Shown here piece after piece: positions 36,532 to 44,082 of a DNA stretch of 64,000 nucleotides (positions are counted from its first letter, which is position 1; each line of letters starts with the position of its first letter). The position numbers and the translations under genes were made by a program. The notes under the pieces are model-generated. The model did no database searches and was not told where the DNA came from. It was given only the letters and a program-made list of their open reading frames with translations. This stretch comes from Streptomyces malaysiense (GTDB taxonomy: Bacteria > Actinomycetota > Actinomycetes > Streptomycetales > Streptomycetaceae), in NCBI RefSeq assembly GCF_000980885.2, contig NZ_LBDA02000003.1, positions 124,001 through 188,000 of the forward strand, written 5' to 3'.

Positions 36532-37893
36532 TCACAGCACCGGCAGGTTCTTCCGCAGCTCGAACGCGGTGACCTCGGAACGGTACTCCTCCCACTCCGA
36601 CTTCTTGTTGCGCAGGAAGAAGTCGAAGACGTGTTCGCCCAGGGTCTCGGCGACCAGGTCGCTGCGTTCCATCAGGGTCAGGGCCTCGCCCAGGTTCTGC
36701 GGGAGGGGTTCGATGCCCATCGCGCGGCGCTCGGCGTCCGAGAGGGCCCAGACGTCGTCCTCGGCGCCCGGCGGGAGTTCGTAGCCCTCCTCGATGCCCT
36801 TGAGGCCCGCGGCGAGGAGGACGGCGTAGGCCAGGTAGGGGTTGGCGCCGGTGTCCAGGGAGCGGACCTCGACACGGGCCGAGCCCGTCTTGCCGGGCTT
36901 GTACATCGGGACGCGGACCAGGGCGCTGCGGTTGTTGTGGCCCCAGCAGATGTACGACGGCGCCTCGCCGCCCGCGCCCGCCGTGCGCTCGGAGCCGCCC
37001 CAGATGCGCTTGTAGGAGTTGACCCACTGGTTGGTGACGGCGGCGGCCTCCGCGGCGTGCTTGAGCAGGCCGGCGATGAAGGAGCGGCCCACCTTGGAGA
37101 GCTGGTACTCCGCGCCGGACTCGTAGAACGCGTTGCGGTCGCCCTCGAAGAGGGAGAGGTGGGTGTGCATGCCGCTGCCCGGGTGCTCGGAGAACGGCTT
37201 GGGCATGAACGTGGCCTGCACGCCCTGTTCGAGCGCGACCTGCTTCATGACCAGGCGGAAGGTCATGATGTTGTCCGCCGTCGAGAGGGCGTCGGCGTAG
37301 CGCAGGTCGATCTCCTGCTGGCCCGGGGCGCCCTCGTGGTGGGAGAACTCCACCGAGATGCCCATCGACTCCAGCATCGTGATCGCCTGGCGGCGGAAGT
37401 CCATGCCCACGCTGGTCGGCGTGTGGTCGAAGTAGCCCGAGTTGTCGGCCGGCGTCGGGCGGGAGCCGTCCAGCGGGCGGTCCTTCAGCAGGAAGAACTC
37501 GATCTCCGGGTGGGTGTAGAAGGTGAAGCCCAGGTCGGAGGTGCGGGCCAGGGCGCGCTTGAGGACGTAGCGGGGGTCCGCGAAGGACGGGGAGCCGTCC
37601 GGCATCAGGATGTCGCAGAACATCCTGGCCGTGCCGGGGGTCTCCGCGCGCCACGGCAGCATCTGGAAGGTGGACGGGTCCGGCTTGGCGATCATGTCGG
37701 ACTCGTAGACGCGGGCGAAGCCCTCGATGGCGGAGCCGTCGAAGCCGATGCCCTCGTCGAAGGCCTGCTCCAGCTCGGCGGGGGCCACGGCGACGGACTT
37801 GAGGAAGCCCAGCACGTCCGTGAACCACAGGCGTACGAACCGGATGTCGCGCTCCTCCAAGGTACGGAGCACGAACTCCTGCTGCTTGTCCAT
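36532..37893 (-). CDS. glnA2: GlnA2: glutamine-synthetase-like gamma-glutamylpolyamine synthetase
   Basis: The product is 453 residues, nearly identical to S. coelicolor GlnA2 (SCO2241), which glutamylates polyamines such as putrescine and spermidine instead of ammonium. GS-fold motifs include IGFDGSAIEGFARV, HPEIEFFLL, HHEGAPGQQEIDLRYADALS, PGSGMHTHLS and NNRSALVRVP. The segment that carries Tyr397 in GlnA reads AEDDVWALSDAERR here, with no tyrosine, so GlnE cannot adenylylate it at that site. The start at 37893 (MDKQQEF) matches the family; an ATG five codons upstream is an alternative. Its genomic link to glnE is probably regulatory history, not one operon. Confidence 0.92.
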   Translation of the reverse strand: MDKQQEFVLRTLEERDIRFVRLWFTDVLGFLKSVAVAPAELEQAFDEGIGFDGSAIEGFARVYESDMIAKPDPSTFQMLPWRAETPGTARMFCDILMPDGSPSFADPRYVLKRALARTSDLGFTFYTHPEIEFFLLKDRPLDGSRPTPADNSGYFDHTPTSVGMDFRRQAITMLESMGISVEFSHHEGAPGQQEIDLRYADALSTADNIMTFRLVMKQVALEQGVQATFMPKPFSEHPGSGMHTHLSLFEGDRNAFYESGAEYQLSKVGRSFIAGLLKHAAEAAAVTNQWVNSYKRIWGGSERTAGAGGEAPSYICWGHNNRSALVRVPMYKPGKTGSARVEVRSLDTGANPYLAYAVLLAAGLKGIEEGYELPPGAEDDVWALSDAERRAMGIEPLPQNLGEALTLMERSDLVAETLGEHVFDFFLRNKKSEWEEYRSEVTAFELRKNLPVL

Positions 37894-38094
37894 CTTCCGA
37901 TTCCCCATCCTTGCTGGTCAGGAGCATCCCACCACAACACCGTTTCATCCGTGTTGCGGACCTTGATCGCCCCGACGTCCACCTTCTGAACGCCTCTCTT
38001 ACGGCAGGTGTACTGCCCTGCCGCCCATCTTGCCTGTCGGCGGCGGCATCCGTAACGGCCGGGCGGGGTGGGGACGTGAGGCAGGACACCTCTC

Positions 38095-38123
38095 TTAAAT
38101 TTGCATCTCAGATGCAAGTTTAA
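38095..38123 (+). promoter_or_regulatory. NsrR-type operator upstream of flavohaemoglobin gene
   Basis: A 29-bp palindrome (core TTGCATCTCAGATGCAA) has only one mismatched pair besides the central base. It ends 37 bp before the hmp start. A related palindrome lies before the nsrR-like gene 1.8 kb away. Streptomyces NsrR is known to bind such AT-flanked GCATC-n-GATGC palindromes at hmpA genes and release them on nitrosylation. Confidence 0.8.
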
Positions 38124-38160
38124 ATAGCGTTCGATCAGCCGAGACCGCGAGGAGTCCGCG

Positions 38161-39342
38161 ATGCTGTCCGAGAAGTCCGCCGCCACCGTCCGTGCCACCC
38201 TCCCTGCCGTGGGGGCCGCCATCGAGCAGATCACCGAGCGCTTCTACGCCCGGCTCTTCGACGCCCACCCGGAACTGCTGCGGGACCTGTTCAACCGGGG
38301 CAACCATGCCTCCGGCGCCCAGAAGTCGGCCCTCGCGGGCTCCGTCGCGGCCTTCGCCGGGTACCTGGTCGAGCACCCGGACCAGCGGCCGGACGCGATG
38401 CTGAGCCGCATCGCCCACAAACACGCCTCGCTGGGCGTCGTACCGGAGCAGTACCCGGTCGTGCACGAGCACCTCTTCGCCGCCATCGCGGAGATCCTCG
38501 GCGAGGCCGTCACCCCCGAGGTCGCCGCCGCCTGGACCGAGGTCTACTGGCTGATGGCCAACGCCCTCATCGCCGTCGAGAAACGCCTCTACGAGGAGAG
38601 CGGCGGCCCCGGGCTCCGGGACTGGGAGGTCGTGGGGCGCGAGGAGGAGACCGCCGACGTCGTCTCCTTCCTGGTGCGGCCGACCGACGGGTCCCCCGTG
38701 CGCGACTTCCGCGCCGGCCAGTACGTCTCCGTGGGAGTGGGGCTGGCCGACGGGGCGCGGCAGATACGCCAGTACAGCCTGTCCGGGGCGCCCGGCGGGG
38801 ACGTACGGCGGTTCAGCGTCAAGCGGGTGCACGGCGGTACGACCCCCGACGGCGAGGTCTCGAACCGGTTGCACACGCACGTACGGGTGGGTGACGTCCT
38901 CCAGTTGTCGGAGCCGTACGGCGACCTCGTGCTCGGCGATACCGCCGGGCGGCCGCTGCTGCTCGCCTCCGCGGGCATCGGCGTGACCCCGATGGTCGCC
39001 ATGCTGGCCGCGCTCGCGGCCGACGGTCACGACGGGCCGGTCACCGTCGTGCACGGCGACCGCTCCCCCGCGGACCACGCCCTGCGCGGCGAGCACCGGG
39101 CGTACGCGGACAAGCTCGCGGACTCGGCCGTCGCCTTCTTCTACGAGCGGGGCGCCGGACCCGGCGACCGCGCCGGCCTGGTCGACCTGTCCGGGATCGG
39201 CATCGCGCCCGGCACCCGCGCCTACCTCTGCGGGCCGCTGCCGTTCATGCGCGCTCTGCGCGGCCGGCTGATCGCGAGGGGCGTGGCGCCCGCCGACATC
39301 CACTACGAGGTCTTCGGACCCGACCTGTGGCACGCCGCCTGA
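38161..39342 (+). CDS. hmpA: Flavohaemoglobin (nitric oxide dioxygenase)
   Basis: The product is 393 residues, the usual Hmp length. The N-terminal globin (about residues 1-140) has Tyr29 (ERFYARLF) and a proximal His near residue 88 (RIAHKHASLGV). The FAD domain has RQYSLSGAPGG, and the NAD domain has SAGIGVTPMVAML and YLCGPLPFM. It detoxifies NO to nitrate using O2 and NADH. A GAGGAG ribosome site precedes the ATG. Expression should be repressed by the convergently encoded NsrR through the adjacent palindrome. Confidence 0.95.
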   Translation: MLSEKSAATVRATLPAVGAAIEQITERFYARLFDAHPELLRDLFNRGNHASGAQKSALAGSVAAFAGYLVEHPDQRPDAMLSRIAHKHASLGVVPEQYPVVHEHLFAAIAEILGEAVTPEVAAAWTEVYWLMANALIAVEKRLYEESGGPGLRDWEVVGREEETADVVSFLVRPTDGSPVRDFRAGQYVSVGVGLADGARQIRQYSLSGAPGGDVRRFSVKRVHGGTTPDGEVSNRLHTHVRVGDVLQLSEPYGDLVLGDTAGRPLLLASAGIGVTPMVAMLAALAADGHDGPVTVVHGDRSPADHALRGEHRAYADKLADSAVAFFYERGAGPGDRAGLVDLSGIGIAPGTRAYLCGPLPFMRALRGRLIARGVAPADIHYEVFGPDLWHAA

Positions 39343-39412
39343 CGCCCTGAGCGGCGAAGAGGGTCCCCGGCGAGGGGAGGAGGCCGCGGGTTCGGGAGAG
39401 GGGGCTCGGGCT

Positions 39413-39865
39413 TCAGGGTAGCGGGGCGTCGGAGGGGCGGGTCGAGATGCCCAGCAGCACCGGCCCGGTGGGGTCCGCGACGATCTGGTCCAGGGTGACC
39501 GGGTCCAGGGAGGCGTGGAACGCCTCCTGGGCCCGGCGCAGGGCGCCGCGCAGCCGGCAGTCCGAGCGCAGCGGGCAGGGGGTGGCGCCCTCGCACTCCA
39601 CCACCTCGTCGTCGCCCTCGAAGGTGCGCACGATCGCGCCGACGGAGGCCGTGCGGCCCTGTTCGGTGAGCGCCAGGCCGCCGCCGCGGCCGCGGCGGGC
39701 GTCGACCAGGCCCAGGTGCTGGAGTTCGGCGACGACCTTCGCGGCGTGCGTGTAGGGCACGCCCATGTCCTCGGCCACCGTGCGGGTCGCGGGCGTGTCG
39801 CCGGTGGAGACGGCGAGGCGCATCAGGATGCGCAGGGCGAGGTCGGTGGAGCGCAGCAGCCTCAT
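39413..39865 (-). CDS. nsrR: Rrf2-family NO sensor NsrR
   Basis: The product is 150 residues. The Rrf2 winged helix (DLALRILMRLAV, VPYTHAAKVVAELQHLGLVD, RGRGGGLAL) is followed by the cluster motif CEGATPCPLRSDC, with Cys91, Cys97 and Cys103 at the six-residue spacing of the S. coelicolor NsrR 4Fe-4S ligands. Asp8 corresponds to the fourth ligand of that protein. NO destroys the cluster and relieves repression. It is convergent with hmpA. The start at 39865 fits family length, and an autoregulatory palindrome lies 13 bp upstream. Confidence 0.93.
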   Translation of the reverse strand: MRLLRSTDLALRILMRLAVSTGDTPATRTVAEDMGVPYTHAAKVVAELQHLGLVDARRGRGGGLALTEQGRTASVGAIVRTFEGDDEVVECEGATPCPLRSDCRLRGALRRAQEAFHASLDPVTLDQIVADPTGPVLLGISTRPSDAPLP

Positions 39866-39877
39866 GGCGCGAGCGTA

Positions 39878-39906
39878 AATAATACGCATCCCAGGTGCAA
39901 ATTTAA
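39878..39906. promoter_or_regulatory. NsrR-type operator upstream of nsrR
   Basis: A 29-bp stretch with core ACGCATCCCAGGTGCAA matches the hmpA palindrome at 13 of 17 core positions, including AT-rich flanks. It lies between nsrR (minus) and the DUF3105 gene (plus, 103 bp away). Autorepression of nsrR is likely; control of the DUF3105 gene is possible. Confidence 0.7.
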
Positions 39907-40008
39907 CTCTTCCGTCGCGCTCCCTCCACAGCGGCCCCCGCTCCCCCATTACGATCAGCGGGCCCCACACCCCCTGTCCGCCCTCTCCCCCCAGAAGGAC
40001 GTCGCCTC

Positions 40009-40713
40009 ATGGGTTCCACCGACAACAGCAGCGGCGCGGCGCGCAAGGCGCGCATCGAGGAGATGCGGCGCGCCGAGCGTTCTCGCGCGCGCCGCAACCG
40101 GACGGTCGTCATCGCCGCGTCCGCGGTCGCCGTCGCCGGGCTCGTCGTGGGCGGTGTCGTCCTCATGGACTCCGGGTCCGGCCGGAAGGACACGGCCGCG
40201 AGCGGCGACAACGGCAAGGACACCGGCGATGTGAACAGCGAGAGCTCCGGGGACTCGGGGCACTTCACGACCGGGAAGGACGGCGTGCGCACCTGGCAGG
40301 GCACGCTGTCGCGGAACCACGTGACGACCCCGGTGTCGTATCCGATGCATCCGCCGGTGGGCGGCAACCACAACCCGGTGTGGGCGGACTGCAACGGCGA
40401 GGTCTACACACGGCAGTTGCACGACGAGAACGCGGTGCACTCGCTGGAGCACGGGGCGGTGTGGGTGACGTACACACTCAAGGCGGCGAAGACCGATGTC
40501 GAGGCGCTCGCGGCGAAGGTGAAGAAGACGCCGTACTCGCTGATGAGCCCGTACGAGAACCAGGCAGCGCCGCTGATGCTGTCGGCGTGGGGCCGCCAGG
40601 TGAGCGTGAAGAGCGCGAGCGATCCCGAAGTGGACAAGTTCTTCGCGGACTTCGTGCAGGGGCCGCAGACGCCCGAGCCGGGCGCCTCGTGCACCAGCGG
40701 AGCGATGAAGTGA
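40009..40713 (+). CDS. DUF3105 membrane-anchored exported protein
   Basis: The product is 234 residues. A basic cytoplasmic N-terminus (residues 1-32) precedes one membrane span (about residues 33-52). An exported DUF3105 domain of about 150 residues follows, with PMHPPVGGNHNPVWADC and AVHSLEHGAVWVTY. The conserved His/Cys-rich pattern suggests metal binding, perhaps copper, but the family function is unknown. Its stop overlaps the start of the DUF305 gene (GTGA), so the two are translationally coupled. Confidence 0.85.
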   Translation: MGSTDNSSGAARKARIEEMRRAERSRARRNRTVVIAASAVAVAGLVVGGVVLMDSGSGRKDTAASGDNGKDTGDVNSESSGDSGHFTTGKDGVRTWQGTLSRNHVTTPVSYPMHPPVGGNHNPVWADCNGEVYTRQLHDENAVHSLEHGAVWVTYTLKAAKTDVEALAAKVKKTPYSLMSPYENQAAPLMLSAWGRQVSVKSASDPEVDKFFADFVQGPQTPEPGASCTSGAMK

Positions 40714-41351
40714 GCCGGCGCGCCGCCGGCTGGGCGGCGGGCGCCGCGACGGCGGTGCTCGTCACGGCCGGCGCCGTCACGTACGCGGTCGCCGACCCGG
40801 GCTCCGGCGCCGGCGAGGCGGCGCGCGGGACACCGGCCGCGGACTCGGCGGACGCGGGGTTCGCGCGGGACATGGCCGTGCACCACCAGCAGGCCGTCGA
40901 GATGTCGTACATCGTCCGCGACCACACGAAGAACGAGGACGTGCGGCGGCTCGCCTACGACATCGCGCAGACGCAGGCCAACCAGCGCGGGATGCTGCTG
41001 GGTTGGCTGGATCTGTGGGGGCTGCCGAAGGTGTCCGCGGACCCGCCGATGACCTGGATGGGCATGGGCGGCACGGTCGAGGCCGAGGACGGCTCGCTCA
41101 TGCCGGGGATGGCCACCGATACGCAGATGAGGAAACTCGCGACCCTGAACGGGAAGCAGGCCGAGATCTTCTACCTCCAGCTGATGACGAATCACCACAA
41201 GGGCGGCATCCACATGGCCGCGGGCTGCGTCGCCAAGTGCACGGTGGGCGTGGAGAAACGGCTGGCCCAGGGCATGGTGGACGCGCAGCGGTCGGAGCTC
41301 CGGGTGATGGCCGGGATGCTGGAGGAGCGCGGAGCCGAACCGCTTCCTTGA
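40710..41351 (+). CDS. DUF305 exported protein
   Basis: The product is 213 residues from a GTG that overlaps the DUF3105 stop. A signal or anchor segment (AAGWAAGAATAVLVTAGAVT) precedes two DUF305 repeats with the conserved motifs FARDMAVHHQQAVEM and LMTNHHKGGIHMA. The paired HH motifs and many Met residues resemble copper-handling DUF305 proteins, although no copper genes are adjacent. It probably works with the DUF3105 partner at the outer face of the membrane. Confidence 0.87.
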   Translation: MSRRAAGWAAGAATAVLVTAGAVTYAVADPGSGAGEAARGTPAADSADAGFARDMAVHHQQAVEMSYIVRDHTKNEDVRRLAYDIAQTQANQRGMLLGWLDLWGLPKVSADPPMTWMGMGGTVEAEDGSLMPGMATDTQMRKLATLNGKQAEIFYLQLMTNHHKGGIHMAAGCVAKCTVGVEKRLAQGMVDAQRSELRVMAGMLEERGAEPLP

Positions 41352-41583
41352 ACAGGGAACAACTCGCTCCGTAATACAGCCGTAAGGAAAAACCGCCCAA
41401 ATCCCCCTAGCTGATGGTTACTTGAGCTTCTCTTTCCGTTCCATTTACCTGGCATGAACGGTTCATCAGCCAGAGTTGCCCCCATCGTGTGATCCATTCG
41501 CCGGCTGTTGACCGCCGCCGGCCGGCGCGGAGCCGCGTGTACCTACCTACTACGTGCATGCGCAACGCATCGCAGGGGGTTCT

Positions 41584-43536
41584 ATGAGATCCAATAGCGC
41601 CAAGACGCGCGCCGTGAGCCTGGCAGCCGCGCTGCCGATGATCGCCGGTGCGCTGGCGCTGGGCATACCCGCGGCCCACGCCGCGGACAGTCCCGCCCGT
41701 AACGCTCTGAAGGGCACCAAGCCGCTGTGGGCCACGGCCAAGGCGGACAAGGGCGCCACCAACAACGGCGCCCAGGTGAAGGCCCGGGTCTACCTGGCCG
41801 GCCGGGACGCGGCGGGCCTCGCGGCCTACGCCAAGGCCGTGTCCGACCCCAGCTCGCCGCACTACGGCAAGTACCTGTCGGCCAAGAAGGCCCAGGCCCG
41901 CTTCGGTGCCACCAAGGCCCAGGTCGCCGCCGTCAAGTCCTGGCTGACGTCGGCTGGTCTGAAGGTCACCGAGGTCACGCAGCACTACGTCGCCGTCTCC
42001 GGTGACGTCTCCTCGGCCGAGAAGGCGTTCGGCACCCAGCTGCACAACTACGCCAAGGGCTCGAAGACTTACCGCGCCCCGACGCAGGCGGCCTCCGTCC
42101 CGGCCGGCCTCAAGAGCACCGTCCTGACCGTCACCGGTCTGGACAGCGCCCCGCACAAGGCCGACCACGACGACGCGCTGCCGCCCCCGGACGCGGTGTT
42201 CAAGAACGCCGGCCCGTTCTCCTCGTACTACGGCTCGAAGACCGCGAGCACGCTGCCGGACGCGTACGGCACGAAGCTGCCGTACGCCGTCAAGGGCTAC
42301 ACCGGCAAGCAGCTGCGCTCGGTCTACGGCGCCGGCAAGTACACCGGCAAGGGTGTCCGCGTCGCCATCACCGACGCCTACGCCTCGCCGACCATCGCCT
42401 ACGACGCCGGCAAGTACGCCATGCGCCACGGTGACAAGGCGTGGAAGACCAGCCAGCTCCACCAGGTGCTGCCGGCCGACTACACCAAGACCAAGGAGTG
42501 CGGCGCCGCCGGCTGGTATGGCGAGGAGACCCTCGACGTCGAGGCCGTGCACGCGGTCGCGCCGGACGCCGACGTCACCTACGTCGGTGCGGCGTCCTGC
42601 TACGACGACGACCTGCTCGACTCGCTGAGCAAGGTGGTCGACAACCACCTGGCCGACATCGTCTCGAACTCGTGGGGCGACATCGAGGCGAACCAGACGC
42701 CGGACCTCGCGGCCGCCTACGACCAGGTCTTCCAGCTGGGCGCGGTGCAGGGCATCGGCTTCTACTTCTCCTCCGGTGACGACGGCGACCAGGTCGCCAA
42801 CACCGGCACCAAGCAGGTCGACACCCCGGCCAACTCCGCCTGGGTGACCGCCGTCGGCGGCACCTCCCTCGCGGTCGGCAAGCACAACAAGTACATGTGG
42901 GAGACCGGCTGGGGCACCGAGAAGTCCAGCCTGTCGGCCGACGGCAAGAGCTGGACCAACTTCCCCGGCGCCTTCACCTCGGGCGCGGGCGGCGGCACCA
43001 GCAGCACGGTCGCCGAGCCGTACTACCAGAAGGGCGTCGTCCCGGACTCGCTCGCCAAGGCGAACAACGCCTCCGGCAACCGCGTCGTCCCGGACATCGC
43101 GGCCATCGCCGACCCGAACACCGGGTTCCTGATGGGCCAGACCCAGACCTTCCCCGACGGGTCGCAGCGGTACAGCGAGTACCGCATCGGCGGCACCTCG
43201 CTGGCCGCGCCGACCATCGCGGCGGTCCAGGCCCTCGCCGAGCAGGCGCGCGGCGGCAAGGCGATCGGTTTCGCCAACCCGTCGATCTACGCGAAGTTCG
43301 GCAAGAAGGGCGTCTACCACGACGTCACGGACAACCCCACGGGCCACGGCCTCGGTGTCGTCCGCGTCGACTACGCCAACGGCGTCAACGCCAGCGGCGG
43401 CCTGCTCTACTCCGTCCGCTCCCTGGGCAAGGACAGCTCGCTGTCCGCGACCAAGGGCTACGACGACGTGACGGGCGTGGGCTCTCCGGCGAACGGCTAC
43501 GTCAAGTCGTACGCGAAGAGCCACAAGAAGCACTGA
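41584..43536 (+). CDS. Secreted S53 (sedolisin/kumamolisin) serine-carboxyl peptidase
   Basis: The product is 650 residues with a signal peptide cut near AHA (residue 34). The pro-kumamolisin prodomain (about residues 55-200) contains SPHYGKYLSAKKAQARFG. The catalytic domain has Glu314 and Asp318 (GEETLDVEAVH), oxyanion Asp366 (SNSWGD) and nucleophile Ser539 (GGTSLAAPT). A calcium-site DDVTGVGSPANGY ends the protein. Such enzymes are acid-active tripeptidyl or endopeptidases that self-activate after export. The ATG at 41584 lacks a strong upstream ribosome site (GGGGG). A GC hairpin terminates the gene. Confidence 0.93.
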   Translation: MRSNSAKTRAVSLAAALPMIAGALALGIPAAHAADSPARNALKGTKPLWATAKADKGATNNGAQVKARVYLAGRDAAGLAAYAKAVSDPSSPHYGKYLSAKKAQARFGATKAQVAAVKSWLTSAGLKVTEVTQHYVAVSGDVSSAEKAFGTQLHNYAKGSKTYRAPTQAASVPAGLKSTVLTVTGLDSAPHKADHDDALPPPDAVFKNAGPFSSYYGSKTASTLPDAYGTKLPYAVKGYTGKQLRSVYGAGKYTGKGVRVAITDAYASPTIAYDAGKYAMRHGDKAWKTSQLHQVLPADYTKTKECGAAGWYGEETLDVEAVHAVAPDADVTYVGAASCYDDDLLDSLSKVVDNHLADIVSNSWGDIEANQTPDLAAAYDQVFQLGAVQGIGFYFSSGDDGDQVANTGTKQVDTPANSAWVTAVGGTSLAVGKHNKYMWETGWGTEKSSLSADGKSWTNFPGAFTSGAGGGTSSTVAEPYYQKGVVPDSLAKANNASGNRVVPDIAAIADPNTGFLMGQTQTFPDGSQRYSEYRIGGTSLAAPTIAAVQALAEQARGGKAIGFANPSIYAKFGKKGVYHDVTDNPTGHGLGVVRVDYANGVNASGGLLYSVRSLGKDSSLSATKGYDDVTGVGSPANGYVKSYAKSHKKH

Positions 43537-43568
43537 ACACTCCGCTGAGCTGAGCCGAGCTCGACGGA

Positions 43569-43605
43569 GGGGGCGCGGGGTCCGGGTGGACCTCGCGCCC
43601 CCTTT
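43569..43605 (+). terminator. Terminator of the S53 peptidase gene
   Basis: A 15-bp stem with one G-U pair (43569-43583 with 43588-43602) and a 4-nt loop is followed by TTT. It lies 33 bp after the stop codon. Confidence 0.85.
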
Positions 43606-44019
43606 GCGTTTCCCGGCGAGGGGGGAAGGGCGGCGGCGCGAACCCGTCCGTGCGGGCGGTCTCGCTCGCCGTCGCCCGGCGTACGGCCCCCGGGCCGCCC
43701 CGGTCGGAGTACGCGAGCCGGCAGAGACGGCCGCCGCGTCCAGGAGGTCCAGCGCTCTGCGAGGCCGCCCAAGTCGCGGGGCGAGGCAGGGCGGTGGAGC
43801 GTGGTGGCGGCGTTCCGGCCTGTTCGGCGGAGATCCGTGCCCGGTCCGGTAGCGGCCCGGGGACATGGCCCGGGTACCGGCCCGTTACGGCGGCAGGGAG
43901 CTGATCAGCGCCGGCGCGGCGACGGGCCGCGGCGACCAGCGGCGCGCCGGGCTCGTCGGGCAGGCCGGCCGGGCCCGCCTCATCGGTCTCCGAGCGCCGG
44001 TGGCCCGGCCCGCGACCGT
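43606..44019. other. Gene-free spacer between S53 peptidase and phosphoesterase genes
   Basis: About 410 bp of very GC-rich DNA. The open frames in it have no recognisable motif and look like compositional artefacts. The two convergent terminators flank it. I see no repeat, RNA gene or gene relic. Confidence 0.5.
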
Positions 44020-44050
44020 CCGCGCCGCCGGCTTCGGGCCGGCGGCGCGG
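44020..44050 (-). terminator. Terminator of the secreted phosphoesterase gene
   Basis: A perfect 13-bp GC stem (44020-44032 with 44038-44050) with a 5-nt loop lies 33 bp downstream of the phosphoesterase stop on the minus strand. Confidence 0.8.
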
Positions 44051-44082
44051 GTCCGTCCGGAGCCGAGGCCCCCCCGGTGGCG

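Noticed and set aside
43606..44019. Open frames in the spacer between the S53 peptidase and phosphoesterase genes
   Set aside because: No ribosome sites, no motifs, and compositions like those of random GC-rich frames.
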